DNA from: Triglochin maritima
Taxonomy: Eukaryota; Streptophyta; Magnoliopsida; Alismatales; Juncaginaceae
DNA: 64,000 bases
Direction of reading: 5' to 3'
Assembly: GCA_963682175.1 (NCBI GenBank)
Contig: OY821784.1
Span: 20,565,621-20,629,620 of the forward strand
The notes under the pieces are model-generated. The model was given only the letters and a program-made list of their open reading frames with translations. It had not been told where the DNA came from and searched no databases. The stretch's first letter is position 1; every line of letters begins with the position of its first letter. This document shows, one piece after another, positions 1 to 11,651 of this stretch. The position numbers and the translations under genes were made by a program.

Positions 1-578
1 CCCCTTTGGGGGTGGAGTAAATGTGTATACATGTTATGTAGATGGTATGAATGCTAGACATTGTTATTTGTAAGAAATGTTAGTATGCTTGCTTGAATTA
101 ATAAGAACTTTTACTTGATGGTTTCTGTCATAATGTTTAGGTACATTCCATGCTTGTTTACGTTCTTAATAACGAACCTGTCATGCTCATACTAATCACC
201 TAGGTTAGTTCTTTAAATGATAGGTCTTGCCATTAGGTACTTCTTATGCATTAACAAACACTAACTACACTTGAGCTTATTGTATGGATTCATCACTTCT
301 TATTTCATGTGTACACACACTCGACCCCTTAGGGGTTTTCCATTCCTGATTTCTATCTTCTTTTATTAGTCGCTTAGTTTTAGTTCGTTTTGTGCTTTTA
401 TTTCCTTCCTTGTTGCTACTAGTTTAGTGTAGTTTAGTTTAATCAATCTTTGTCTCCTTTCTTTCTCACTCGCCTTCGAACAAAATAAAGTCGACACAAC
501 TCCTTGTGGATCGACCCGTATTTGCCACCGCTTCAACATGGTCGTGCACTTGCGGTTATATTTTAAAACATTTAATCA
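1..578 (+). repeat. 5' LTR of Ath2 (right part; start lies outside the window)
   Basis: It matches 18750-19291, the 3' LTR of the same element, over its whole length with scattered substitutions, and ends in CA just before a primer-binding site. It keeps two short segments missing from the 3' LTR: about 14 bp after position 330 and about 26 bp near 530-555. The 3' copy therefore suffered later deletions. This supports an older insertion than Ath4. Confidence 0.9.
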
Positions 579-583
579 AGTTT

Positions 584-601
584 TGACGCCGTTGCCGGGA
601 A
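584..601 (+). other. Primer-binding site of Ath2 (tRNA-Asp type)
   Basis: TGACGCCGTTGCCGGGAA differs at two positions from TGGCGCCGTTGCCGGGGA, the complement of the 3' end of plant tRNA-Asp. It starts 5 nt after the LTR end. In this lineage it primes minus-strand DNA synthesis. Confidence 0.85.
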
Positions 602-904
602 CATGTTATGTCCAGACTTTGGTTTGGACGATTCGAGTGGTTTTAATTTTTCTTTTTTAGTTTTGATTTGTTTCAGGGATCCTGAGGATCAAGGGGAGGC
701 GACTGCAGGAATTGGAGAGCGAAACACTCAACAGTGACCGCCAATGAGCGGTCTGGGACCGCCAATAGGCGGCCTGGTGAGCGTCTTTAGCTTCCAATTT
801 TGTTCTGGTAGTTTGTGCTTTCATATTAGTTGTCTGGGAGCGCAATCTTGCATGTTCTGACTTTTAGGTCACCCTCAGATTAACAATCAATCACCTTTAA
901 TCAA
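602..904 (+). other. Ath2 untranslated leader, part 1 (interrupted by Ath1)
   Basis: Non-coding leader homologous to 51523-51820 of Ath4. It stops at ATCAA (900-904), where Ath1 begins, and resumes at a second ATCAA (10832-10836) directly followed by the expected continuation. Confidence 0.85.
736..774 (+). repeat. Paired palindromes in the Ath2 leader
   Basis: Two imperfect 18-bp palindromes (736-753 and 757-774), each of the form GACCGCCAAT..GCGGTC, separated by 3 nt. The pair begins 135 nt after the PBS, the same distance as in Ath4. Confidence 0.85.
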
Positions 905-1852
905 TGTTTTCATTTTAGTTTACACACCCACAAAGTATTCATTCAATAATTCTCAATATCTCCACCTCAACCTTATACATCTCACTTAGAATTTTCGCAT
1001 GCTCATTATATAAATCTAACTCATAAAAATTCTGACTTGGTCTTTGTTCCTCCAATCATTCACACCACTAAACCTTCTACACATGTTTTCACTTAAATTA
1101 TTTTGCACGCCTCCTCTGGTGGTGAAGTATCATTTGGATCAACCATGGCATGGATCATTCTTCTAGCTTTGGGCCTTCAGTAATAATTCCCCGTGATTCA
1201 ACATATTTGCATTCGTGTAACGAGTTTGGTCGATAATCCCGAGCTGGCAGACTCAAGTTACCGAGTTTCAAGATACCCCTACGGACCAGTGACTCGAAGG
1301 CTTGGGCTTTTGTAATCATGTTGCAAGATGTGCTTTCCTCACTTTTATTGCCCTTTTATTTTCCTCAAGGCTTAATTGCTAACAGAAGTCTACACTTCCC
1401 GGTATATTTTCCTCAACCTCTGCTTTTTATCAACCACTTCAAAGATTTGATTCATCCAATTTAAGTGCATACATGTCCTAAAGGGTAATGGGTTATTTCT
1501 TTGGAACTTAGATTTATGTCATAATTTATACAAGTAGAACTATATAATAAGGAACAAAAACTCAATGCAATTTGTACTCGGGTTTTGGTAGTTCAATCTT
1601 AAGCTATGTCATGAAACATTGATTTTTTTTGGAAAAATAAAAATAAAACAGATAGGTAGATAACTAGTCACCCCCCTACACATATTTCATGTAGTGTTCC
1701 CAATGTATGCAAAATTAAATAATATAGGAAATGCAAAAAAAATATTATCGCCTTCAGGATGACCACTCTCCACGGTCGGAGACTGCTTTGTTCAGTTTGC
1801 TATTGAGGCGCTTCATCCCGCCCCACATTCGGGACCTATGCTCGTCAGAGTT
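905..1852 (-). other. Ath1 3' untranslated region, truncated
   Basis: No ORF is supported. Around 1665-1697 the minus strand has a TGTAGGGGGGTG tract like the internal G tract of Ath2-4. Around 1240-1300 there is weak similarity to the Ath4 3' region near 60150-60200. The part from 905 to about 1100 matches nothing else here that I recognise. The expected PPT and 3' LTR are absent. Confidence 0.6.
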
Positions 1853-2620
1853 TTATGGGGTTGACTGAGCCCAGAATGTTGCGGAGTCTTCAGACGACTC
1901 ACTGGATTGCATAACATCCTCCATTTCTGGAGGTGTCCACAGGTCCGCTATAGTGCCATGATAGGAGGACGTCTCTCGTTCCACCGTACAAGGGAGCATC
2001 TCGGTTTCGTACACCCAGAAAGACTCATAGGCCATGAAGTGCTTGCAGATAGTGGTGATAAGTCATGGCAGAGGTTGGGAGCTGCGTTGGTGGCCTTCTC
2101 CAATGGTGGTCAGAAACCGTCGGCACATACAGTAAGTGCGATCACGGGTCATCAGGGAGTGAACGATGCCCATCTCAACGGTGCGAAAAGAAGTGTTGTG
2201 GGTATTACTCGTGACGTTTTGACACGCCCACCTACATGTTGTAAAGACATTCTGGTACATGGATGTGCCCTTGATACCCCGATCACGGCTAAACACACAA
2301 TCTGGTCCCATGAGTGACCGATAGAAACTGATTTCCTCGGATGGAAAAGTGGAGGCCCCTTGTGGTATGTCAGTCAAGTCGGAGATGATGTGGAGGTCAA
2401 TCGCCCAGACCTTGTTTCTCCAATTCAGTAAAATGTACCCATTGTCCAGGTCCATGTCAGTGATACTGCTATAGAACTCCTCCACTAAGCTAGGGCAGTA
2501 AACATCATTGTTATTATGGACCAAGTAGCTCCAACTCCGTGCTATGATTTCGTCGTAAAAGTGGGTGCCATATTGATCACTAACAAGCAACGGGTGGAAG
2601 TTCTTCTCGGGAAACACCAT
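1853..2620 (-). pseudogene. Ath1 ORF3 (post-integrase protein, unknown function), interrupted
   Basis: The minus-strand frame from ATG 2620 runs 185 codons to an in-frame TGA at 2063-2065 and continues in the same frame for about 70 codons to 1853. It resembles ORF3 of Ath4 (58565-59458): both share an N-terminal block ending in a Tyr/Trp-rich segment, a central FYRSLMG/FYRSMLG motif, and a motif with a W-C pair followed by an IVHSLM/IVYSLM block. Extra ORFs at this position are known in Athila elements and are often called env-like. I see no convincing signal peptide, transmembrane anchor or glycoprotein features in this copy, so function is unassigned. Confidence 0.65.
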
Positions 2621-2737
2621 GACGAGAGAATGCTGCTTAAGTGATGTGCGTGAGATTTAGAAAAATAAGTCTAGTACTTCCACCGTTCTCCAAACATAAG
2701 TCATGTACCAAATTGTTTTGTTGAAACAAACTAAAAC

Positions 2738-4122
2738 TTAATCAAAATGAGGAATTGCGTGTAAAAACACAACTTCCTCTGCAACATTGGAGGGACGATT
2801 TAAGTAAGGCTTCAATCGATGCCCGTTAACTTTAAAGTTTTCATCGTTCTCCGGGTTACTGATCTCGACCGCCCCGTGAGGGAAAACGGTTTTGATCATG
2901 AAAGGGCCGGTCCAACGACTCTTGAGTTTGCCGGAGAAGAGATGAAGGCGAGAGTTATAGAGAAGGGCCAACTGTCCTGGAGAAAACGATTTCCTAATGA
3001 TGGATTTATCATGAAAAACCTTGGTCTTTTCCTTATAAATTTTAGCATTCTCATAAGCCTGATTTCTTATTTCCTCAAGCTCAACTAAATCCAATTTTCA
3101 AGCATTGTCGGCTGCCTCTAAATCCATATTCAGTTGCTTAATAGCCCAAATGGCTCTATGCTCAAATTCGACCGGTAAGTGGCACACTTTTCCATAGACT
3201 AACCGGTAAGGGGACATTCCTAAATTGGTCTTGAAAGAGGTCCGATAGGCCCACAATGCATCATTAATTCTTACAAACCAATCCTTACGTGAGGCATTAA
3301 CTGTATTTTCCAGAATTTGCTTGATTTGTCTATTGGAAACCTCAACTTTTCCACTTGTTTGAGGGTGATACGCGGTAGCTAACCTATGAGTTATGGAATA
3401 TTTTCTCATTAAAGCTTCAAATGATCTATTACAAAAATGAGTACCCCGGTCACTGATAATGGTACGTGGAGTACCGAATCGGGAGAAAATATTCTCCTTC
3501 AGAAATTTTACAACAACTTTGTTGTTTTGGATTTTGTGGGGATAGACTCAACCCACTTGGACACATAGTCCACAGCTAGCAAAATATACTCCTTCCCAAA
3601 AGACATTGGAAATGGGCCCATAAAATCGATGCCCCAAACATCGAAGATATAAACTATGAGAATAGGGTGCAGACACATCATGTCTCTACGAGAGAGTTTT
3701 CCTAGCATTTGACATCTAGAGCAAGAATTACAAAATGCAAATGCATCCTTAAATAGGGTGGTCCAATAAAATCCACACTGTAAAACTTTGGCCGCGGTTT
3801 TCTTAGCTCCAAAATGACCTCCACATGCTTGGTCATGACAAAAAGATAGAACACATGCAAATTCCTCCTCAGGAACACATCTCCTAATGATTTGATCCGA
3901 ACAATACTTGAAAAGATATGGGTTATCCCAATAAAATTTCTTCACTAGGGACCTAAATTTGGCTTGATCGTTCTTAGACCATTCAGTTGGGGTCACACCG
4001 GTTACTAAGAAATTGACTATATCGGCGAACCATGGTTCGCCAGACACAACCATAATCTGTTCATCCGGAAAGTTCTCATTCACTGGTGTGTTATTCACTG
4101 GGATAAGAGGAATTCTAGACAA
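2738..4122 (-). pseudogene. pol: Ath1 integrase (pol C-terminal part), broken
   Basis: The frame from 4122 to 3508 has the H-H-C-C zinc-binding region (CHDQACGGH followed by CNSC..C) and the first catalytic Asp in GIDFMGPFP (codon at 3625-3627). A frameshift near 3508 moves the second Asp (SDRG, codon 3449-3451) into the frame that continues at 3409-3098 with the [13 protein letters not shown] block carrying the catalytic Glu. A stop near 3098 separates this from the C-terminal domain (3094-2738), which has GPF and [12 protein letters not shown] motifs as in Ath4. All three acidic residues survive, but not in one reading frame. Confidence 0.88.
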
Positions 4123-4171
4123 GTGATCAGCGACTACATTTTCACAACCCTTTTAATCACGGATTTCGACA

Positions 4172-5609
4172 TCAAATTCTTCCAGTGGTAAGATCCAACG
4201 CAATAAACGCGGCTTGGCATCCTTTTTGTTCACTAAAAGTCTTATTGCCGCATGATCTGTGTATATAATCACATGTGTGCCTATCAAATGTTGTCGAAAT
4301 TTTTCGAAGGAAAAAAATGACTGCTAGAAACACTTTCTCGGTTACCGTATAGTTCAATTGGGCATCATTCAATGTTTTACTAGCATAATATATCACGTGA
4401 GGTTTCTTTTCAATTTTCTGACCTAATACCGCTCCTCTGGCGTAATTTGATACATCACACATGATATCAAGTGGTTGGGTCCAATCGGGTGAATGAATAA
4501 TGGGTGCCGACGTCGATTCCCTCTGGCGTAATCAGAAAATTCAAACATAGAGTCCTTCGCTAATAATTCAGCCAATGGGCTAGCCACCTTACTAAAGTCC
4601 TTGATAAACCTTCGATAGAATCCGGCATGCCCTAAAAATGAACGAATCTCTTTGACATGTGTTGGTGGAGGGAGATGCTTAATCAAATCCACCTTGGCTT
4701 TATCAACTTGAATGCCATCCTTAGACACAATGTGACCAAGTACTATTCCATGCTTAACCATGAAATGACATTTTTCCCAATTTAAGGTCAAGTTCTTCTC
4801 CTTACACCTTACTAGTACTAATTCCAAATGGTTCAAACAATTGGAAAAAGTGGGACCAAAGACAGAGAAATCATCCATGAAAATTTCATGAAATTATCCA
4901 CCATTTCAGAGAAGATGCTCACCATACATCTTTGAAATGTGGCAGGAGCATTGCACAAGCCAAAGGGCATGCGACGGAAAGCAAACGTGCCGAATGGGCA
5001 CGTGAAGGTAGTTTTCTCTAGATCCTCAGGAGCGATAGGAATTTGGTTATAGCCGGAATATCCATCAAGAAAACAATAATACTCATATCCGGCCAACCGT
5101 TCTAGCATTTGATCTATGAAAGGAAGAGGGAAGTGGTCCTTACGGGTTGCAGAATTCAGTTTCCTATAGTCAATGCAAATCCTCCAACCTGTTTGGATAC
5201 AGGTCGGGAGTAACTCATTAAGCTCATTCTCAACTACAGTAACTCATGATTTCTTAAGGACAACCTGAACAGGACTAACCCAAGCACTATCGGATATAGG
5301 GTATATAATTCCATTGTCCAACCACTTAAGTATTTCCTTTTTAACCGCCTCAGATAGGACCGGGTTAAGTCGCCTTTGCGGATCCCTACGGGGTTGAGTA
5401 TTATCCTCCAAATGGATCCTATGTTGGACTATAGATGGGCTAATCCCCTTGATATCGGCCATGGTCCATCCAATAGCTTCTTTATTCCTACTGAGGGCTC
5501 TCAACAATTCCTTCACTTGATTGGGGGTCAAATCCGATGCTATGACAACTGGGAGGGTTGATGAGGGTCCTAAAAAGGCATACTTAAGTGTAGTAGGGAG
5601 AGGCTTCAA
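4172..5609 (-). pseudogene. pol: Ath1 reverse transcriptase and RNase H, broken
   Basis: The RT starts with RDPQRRLNP, followed by WVSPVQVV and then an in-frame TGA at 5244-5246. The same frame continues through FLDGYSGYNQI and FGLCNAPATFQRCM. A frameshift just before 4878 puts the catalytic FMDD box (MDDFSVFG) in another frame, followed by the connection block FLGHAGFYRRFIKDFSK. RNase H begins near 4462 in a third frame (YARGAVLGQ, HVIYYASKTLNDAQLNY, TEK), and its C-terminal half is scrambled by a further shift. This copy cannot make active enzyme. Confidence 0.88.
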
Positions 5610-5627
5610 CTCTAGTGATGGTGGTTC

Positions 5628-6541
5628 TTATAGTGAGGGTTTGGCTTGAGGTCTTGGTTCGGCTAAAAGTCCACCTAAGGCTGACCAATTGGGTGAAGAT
5701 CGATTCGAACCTATATGACTGATTTGGTCACAAATTGTGGCCTCACCACTCAGGTTCTTTTGAAAATCAACTTCATCCAATTGGGTGAAATTTAAGTAAT
5801 CCGAAATCAAATTATCCTCACTAGAATCTTGAATATAATTCAATTCACTCGATTCATCAGAGAAAATTCCAGGTTGCTTCCCTAAGTTAAAAACATTTAG
5901 CTCAGCAGTCAAATTTCCAAATGACAATTTCATCAATCCATTCCTACAATTGATTACGGCATTGGAAGTGGCTAAAAAATGTCTTCCTAAGATCACAGGA
6001 ATTTGATTGCTAGGGTTGCAACAGCCTCCGTGTCTAAGACAACAAAGTCCACAGGAAATAAGAATTCACCCACTTTGATCAGAACATCATCAACCACACC
6101 TCTAGGAATCTTCACAGATCTATCAGCCAATTGGAGTGTAGTCCTAGTCTGTTTAAGGTCTCCTATATCCAATTCTTTATATATAGAGTAAGGAAGCAGA
6201 TTAACAATAACACCCAAATCCAGCAAGGCCCTATTGATTAAGGTGTTACCAATTACACATGAAATAGTGGGACAACCAGGGTCTTTATATTTGATTTGTG
6301 TGGGTTGGGTTAACACAGAGCTTATATTTGTAGTTAAGAAGGCACTTTTTGGTACTTTTGTTTTCCTTTTCTTGGTGCATAAGTCTTTTAAGAATCTTGC
6401 ATAAGGTGGAATTTATTGAATAGCTTCTAATAGAGGGATGTTTACTTTTACTTGCTTAAAAACTTCCAACATTTTCTCCATTTGATTTGTATGATTCTTA
6501 TTAAGTCTATTAGGGAATGGTGCTTTAGGAATGAATACTCT
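5628..6541 (-). pseudogene. pol: Ath1 protease and flanking linker, broken
   Basis: This continues in frame from gag, separated by a TAA at 6542-6544 and another TAA near 6415. The aspartic-protease motif is LLDLGVIVNLLPYSIY (Athila-type DLG replacing DTG), followed by TTLQLADRSVKIP and the GEFLFPVDFVVLDTE block. A frameshift near 5996 moves the ILGRHFLATSNAVINCRNG block into the next frame, which runs to a TAA at 5628-5630 and then reads on into RT. Gag and pol were thus originally one continuous frame. Confidence 0.85.
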
Positions 6542-8230
6542 TTAAGGTTCAGTTGGTTCAATTTCAATTGGTTCCTCAGATTGAATTGGTGGCTCATTAG
6601 ATGTTTCAGGTGTGACAGAATTATTAGGCTCATTAACCAAAGGAAGAGTGACTTTGTTATTAACAGATTTTCCAGATCTTAATGTAAGTATAGCATTAAT
6701 GTGTTGATTTTGCTCTTCTTCTTGAACCATATGAACTGGTCTGTTATTATTGTTCACATTAGGTGGTGGTGCATTATGTGGTACATTAGGCGGAGGCCTA
6801 ATTTGTTGATGATTGAATGATTGAGGATTAAATGGTTGAGGTGGTTGATATGGCATATGTTGAAGTGGTTGATATGGCATATCTTGATTATGTGGATTGT
6901 TAATTCTTGGGTTCACCTCGTGTTGGCTTGGGAATCTTCCTTTTTCTCTTTCACCTACAACTTGTGCTAATTGCCTTACTTGAGTTTCTAGCTTTTGAAA
7001 AGATTGAGTAGTTGTTTGAACAAATGTTTTCATTAAGTTTTCCAAATCAGTTAATCGGACATCACTATTATTGTTGTTGTTGTTTGAGTACATTTGTTGT
7101 CTAGGTGGTTGGCCTTGCTGGGGCATGGGTGCATGATTTGAATTCCCTTGGCTCCATGAAAAATTGGGATGATTGCGCCAACCTGGATTATAGGTTGACG
7201 AATAAGGGTCGTTCCTAGGACGATTAAACGCAAAATTAACTTGTTCCATGTCCGAAGAAATCTGTGCACACTCCTCCAAAACATGACTAGTTTGACCACA
7301 CCTAGAGCAAGAAACAGAAGAGATTTCATTCACTAGGGGTCGGATTTGAAGCTCTAGAGTTTCCATCCTACGCATATGGGTGGCTAATTTTTCTTCGGCA
7401 GCTAGAGAAGTATCTACAGCTAAGACACCTGATCTGGATTGATTTGCTATTCTAGATCCAATACTCGGGTTGGTTGGTGCCCTAGCCGTGTCCCATTGCA
7501 TACTATTATCAGCTAAGTCCTCAAGAAAAGTCCAAGCATCATTCTCATTTTTGGACATAAAGTATCCTTGGCTTACAGATTCTAACATAACCCTACATGT
7601 AGGTGTCAATCCCTCATAAATAATTTGGCACAATTGCCATTTTGGAATTCCATGATGAGGGCATTGGGTCAACAAGTTCTTAAATCTTTCCAAATAGGAA
7701 TATGACGGCTCACTCTGAGATTGAACGAATGCAACAATTTCATTCCTAATCCTAATAGTCTTATGATTGGGGAAATATTTCTTTAAGAACAGTTGAACAA
7801 ACTCGGCCCAACTCCTAATAGATCTTTCGGCTAGACTATATAGCCATTTCTTAGCATCGTCCTTCAGTGCTAGAGGCACGAATTTAAGATGCACTGCCTC
7901 CTAAGAGATATGCTGGTATTGCATAAGGGAGCAGATTTCCTCAAATTCTCTAAGGAAGAGATATGGGTCTTCCTTATAGGTGAACTTGGGCAACATACTC
8001 AAGTATTGTGCATTTAGTTCGAAGTCGCGACCCGGTATGATGGCCATAACAATGCACAATGGCTGAGCAGCCATCGTTGGGTAGCACCGATCCCTCAGAG
8101 TCCAAGGTTGTGCAACATGTGGGTCCACTACATTCTCATCCATTGGATCCGGGTAAGGTGGTGCAACAGGTGGATTGGGGCTGAGCTCTAGACTGGAATC
8201 TAGATGAACTCGTGAGAGTCGATTACTCAA
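6542..8230 (-). pseudogene. gag: Ath1 Gag polyprotein region, one internal stop
   Basis: From ATG 8230 the frame runs to a TAG at 7901-7903 and continues in frame to 6542 (about 560 codons in all). It contains the retrotransposon Gag core (FLREFEEIC, DDAKKWLYSL, FLKKYFP, ERFKNLLTQCPHHGI, LCQIIYEGL), then a CX2CX4HX4C zinc knuckle (CSRCGQTSHVLEEC, near 7295), then a Gln/Asn/Pro-rich tail with a short repeated MPYQP motif. Gag packages RNA in cytoplasmic particles. The stop would truncate the product in the core. Confidence 0.9.
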
Positions 8231-8271
8231 GTCCCGAACCCAAATCTGAGTGCACCGGTTTGAATTAATTT

Positions 8272-8350
8272 TTCAATTCAAATTCCAAATTTAAATTCCA
8301 AATTCAAATTCAAGAATCAATTGAAATTTTTTAAAAAAAAAATTCAAAAA
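8272..8350. repeat. AT-rich degenerate tandem repeat
   Basis: Runs of a degenerate AAATTC/CAAATT unit followed by A-rich sequence, lying directly upstream of Ath1 gag in element orientation. Probably replication slippage. Confidence 0.7.
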
Positions 8351-9370
8351 AACGAAACAAACAATAGAAGGAGGAAGATGAGAAAGGAATCCTAATCTAA
8401 AAAATTGAGGTGAGAAGAGAAAGAAGACTCAGATGAGAAAGGAAACTTAACTCTAAAAGATAGATGAGAGGGTTGGTTAGAAGTTTCCTAAACAAGCATG
8501 GTTCAAACAATCCTAGACCTAATGTAGCTTAGATCTAGACGACTCCTAACTGGTTGAGTCTAATTTGTTCGCTTGATTCACCTCCCTCACTAATCAAACC
8601 AAATTGGCCAGGCAGTGTATAGCTAGTGGGGGCACTTCCGACAGAGTCGGTGCCAATTAGACAACCACTTCGCATGGAAGACTTACGTCAACACAAAAAC
8701 ACTTTCTAGACACCAAATTAAATTCGATCAGCTTCAAGTCATAGCAAGTCAAACCAATCTTCTCCATAATTGAGTATGAATCCTTAGGGGCCAATGTCTA
8801 ATTGATTTTAATTTAAGGCTTGGGTGACACTTTGGGATTGTTATTTGTGGGCCAAGGAAGGGTGATGAAATCCCCACCGTATCTTTTCCTACGGAGTTGC
8901 CCTTAAGATAGTTTAACTTAAATCTAGCAAAGATAGTCAAACATTGGTCTTTAGAGGGGGACAATTGCAAGGTTGTATGCAAACTAAATTATATGCTTAA
9001 ATGCAATCGATAAAAACCGCACACGTACCTTACCTCCAACACTCTTCAACAATGAATTGATTTGCAAAATTTAGCATGCATAATGCGGGAAAATCTCTAA
9101 ATGATGCATAGACTAAGGCCTTTCTAATTTTGCAAATTTTTAGGTCACAAGTTGAATTAGTGCCAATTATGGAAGTTTGCCCTACACATGCAATTCTACC
9201 AAAAAGAAATTTTTTTGAAAAATAGAAATTACGAGGAAAAGGCAACAAAGGTTACCTACGCACGCTCAGTCGGGTTCGCCGCCCGCTCTCGAAAATTTCC
9301 AGTTGCTCTACGCGTCCACCCAGAGATGAGTCGCGTCCCAGAGAAATTTCACGCCCAGATTTCCAACCCG

Positions 9371-9420
9371 TGCGGCGTTTCCGCCGCAAACTATACTGCT
9401 GGAGCGGCGTTTTCGCCGCT
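9371..9420 (-). repeat. Paired hairpins in the Ath1 leader
   Basis: Two perfect 7-bp stems with 4-nt loops: 9371-9388 (TGCGGCG / CGCCGCA) and 9403-9420 (AGCGGCG / CGCCGCT), 14 nt apart. On the element sense strand the loops are GAAA and AAAA. The outer edge is 140 nt from the PBS, matching the position of the unrelated GACCGCC pairs in Ath2-4. Confidence 0.88.
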
Positions 9421-9559
9421 TGTTCACCTTGGATCGCCTCTGGATTTTTGCGTCGTCTCTACTACTTCCTGAAAAGCACAGAGAAAACATTACATCGTGA
9501 AAAACCAAAATCCAAACAAAAACAAAAAGAAATCAGAAAAACATGAAATTCTCGTCGCC

Positions 9560-9577
9560 TCGCCGGCAACGGCGCCA
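9560..9577 (-). other. Primer-binding site of Ath1 (tRNA-Asp type)
   Basis: On the minus strand TGGCGCCGTTGCCGGCGA matches the tRNA-Asp 3' complement at 17 of 18 positions, 6 nt after the LTR end. Confidence 0.92.
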
Positions 9578-10301
9578 AAAACTTGATGAGAATTTTATTT
9601 ATACCGCAAGTGCACGGCGTCGATGAAGACGCGGCAACTACGGGTCGAACACAAGGAGGGAGAAAACTTTGTTATTTTTGTGATTTTTGATTAGGGAAAG
9701 AAAGAGAAAGAAATAAGTTTGGTTGGAGCCTTTTTTTTATTTTCAATTTTCTAAATCAACAAAAACTAAAAAGAAAACAAATATGGATGAGAGTCCAGTG
9801 GGTGGGAGTTATGAATCTTCGATTTAGATTAGGGATCACAAAAAGTATTATAAATCAAGTGAGATATTAAGCATCATATGATAATTGTTTTAACAAAAAC
9901 TCATATGATCAAAACACTAACAAGAAATAAAAATAAAAATGATCTCTCTTGTCTAACCCTAAATCCGTCGCCCCCACCATTTGGAGGGTTTTAGAAACCC
10001 ATGGGGAGAAGATGAGGAGAAGGGGTCATCGAGATCATCGGGAGACTACGAAAAAATGGGAAATATTATACTAAAGTACGATCTACGAAAACAAATGCAA
10101 TTATTCTAAGGATGCAACAAATTATTCTAATAGAAGAATAAAGAACAACTAAATTACTCTACTCTACTGGAATTAAGAACATGAAATATTAATCTAAAAC
10201 TAAGCTTACGAAAGGCAAAGACAATGGAGAAATAAATGGGCAGAATTTTATTGTTATAGAATGGAATTCAAAAAGTTCCCCTCACAACATAATTTCGGGG
10301 C

Positions 10302-10309
10302 TATTTATA
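10302..10309 (-). promoter_or_regulatory. Probable TATA box of Ath1 LTR
   Basis: The sense strand reads GGCTATAAATAGCC, a strong plant TATA element inside the LTR, about 520 bp from its 5' end. Confidence 0.7.
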
Positions 10310-10396
10310 GCCGATACAAGGAACCCTAAGTATGAATAACGAAGGACACGTGCTATGACACGACTGGACGAAATCCGGGGGCACGGATCGCACACC

Positions 10397-10448
10397 GTGC
10401 GGCGTTTCCTCCGCACATTGATCGTCAGATGCAGCGGAATCGCCGCAT
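10397..10448 (-). repeat. Paired palindromes in the Ath1 LTR
   Basis: 10397-10416 (GTGCGG...CCGCAC) and 10431-10448 (GCGG...CCGC) are degenerate versions of the leader hairpins. They lie 383 bp from the LTR 5' end; Ath2-4 have their own pair at 358-369 bp. Confidence 0.75.
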
Positions 10449-10831
10449 GGATGGCTCAGATTGTGTTGTACTTTTGCGGGTGTGTTTTTGGTATGTTCTA
10501 GATGGCCACGCGTCTGAATTGATTATTGCATATCTTTGGAGATCCGAATTTAATTTCTTCTTAAATACTTCTCCCAAATAACTTTTTAGTCCTTCCAATT
10601 TGCGATCAGGTCCCTGGCTTTTTATGCAATCAATTGGATTTAAACTTGAGCTTGAATCTCTAGCTAATTGGTCTTTGTGATCTTCCATTGCACGCGTTTT
10701 AGCTCGAATATTGGTAAATTGTATTGTAACTCCTGAATTCTGCACAATTGCTCAAATCAATACCTTAGTAGCATTTATTTATATAAAAAATTTCTAAATG
10801 AAAGACATATGATGCAATGTATAATGCATCA

Positions 10832-11651
10832 ATCAACTTGGACATTAAAACTCAAAGCAAAAGAATAGATTGATTGCCATCTAGGTCATGCATCATTTGT
10901 ACACCTTGCACGCATTTGTCTTTTCTTTGCTTTACATTTTTGTTGTTGATTGCTGGCGTGAGGTACGTGCACCCAATTTTCTCATTCATGCATGTTTCGA
11001 TCATGCATTAGTTAGTAAGGTGCATCGAGACAAGAGTGAGTTGAGCGTTTGATTGGAGTGTTGATTGCAAGATTTAAGATCAAAACACAACTAAGGAGGG
11101 GTTGTCCCATAAAAGATAAGGTGTGGGATTTCATCACCCTTTCCTTGCCCCTAAAAATCACTCTTAATAAAAGCCTTAATTTTAAAAGCAAGTAGACATT
11201 GGCCCTAAGGATTTTGGACGCACTAGAAGAGTAATCTAGTCGAGACCGTCATGACCTGATCGGCGTCGCCTGCCTTGTCGATAGTAGGAGGTACTGGATC
11301 TCCAGATCTGGTATCACTTGCTGGGCATTGTGGTCTTCGTTGTAGGGAGGTGAGGCGTGTCGAGACCAGTGACCTCAAAGTTAGGCGTCGTCTAGCCTAA
11401 GGACCCATTGCCTTACATTGTTTGATCTATGCTTGCTAGATTAGGCTTCTACCATCACCACTACCCACACTAGCCCTAAGGATTCCTCCCTCCTCATGTG
11501 AGTCCTCTCCTTATCTATTTTGTACGAGTAGTCTCTTCCTCTGAGTACACCTTCTCTTGTGTGTTATTTTAGAGTCGAGTCGAGCATTTTTATGCGAGGT
11601 TGGGCTCATTCTGGTGAGAGCGCTCGACTTGAGAGAGTGCATTTTTCAGAG
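10832..11651 (+). other. Ath2 untranslated leader, part 2
   Basis: Aligns with 51820-52711 of Ath4 and with 32805-33600 (reverse) of Ath3. The conserved stretch near 11090-11230 includes GGTGTGGGATTTCATCACCC. No coding region is supported. Confidence 0.8.

Larger units (their letters stand above)
8231..9559 (-). other. Ath1 untranslated leader between PBS and gag
   Basis: About 1.3 kb without a supported gene. It contains the paired palindromes at 9371-9420, and at about 8765-8960 a block conserved in the leaders of Ath2, Ath3 and Ath4 (core GGTGATGAAATC in the plus view). The long leader is typical of this lineage. Confidence 0.75.
905..10831 (-). mobile_element. Ath1: Athila-like Ty3/gypsy retrotransposon nested in Ath2, lacking its 3' LTR
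   Basis: Reading from 10831 downward the order is 5' LTR, PBS, leader, gag, protease, RT, RNase H, integrase, ORF3 and 3' untranslated DNA. The insertion is bounded by ATCAA on both sides (900-904 and 10832-10836), and the Ath2 leader is continuous if Ath1 is removed, so it is a nested insertion. No copy of the 1,248-bp LTR is visible at the left end; sequence up to 905 looks like 3' untranslated DNA or unknown. Gag-pol carries several stops and frameshifts, so this copy is defective. Confidence 0.9.
9584..10831 (-). repeat. 5' LTR of Ath1
   Basis: 1,248 bp with TG...CA ends (sense strand begins TGATGCATTATAC and ends CTCATCA). It is bordered inside by the PBS and outside by the ATCAA duplication. 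It carries a TATA box at 10302-10309 and a palindrome pair at 10397-10448. It is unrelated in sequence to the LTRs of Ath2-4. It has no second copy in the window. Confidence 0.85.

Noticed and set aside
2819..3088. Plus-strand ORFs opposite Ath1 pol and gag (for example 2819-3088, 5376-5561, 9188-9472)
   Set aside because: Antisense shadows of gag-pol or leader with no similarity to known domains.
9560..9577. A tRNA-Asp gene fragment
   Set aside because: Only the 18 nt complementary to the tRNA 3' end is present, next to an LTR end. It is a primer-binding site, as at 584 and 51505.
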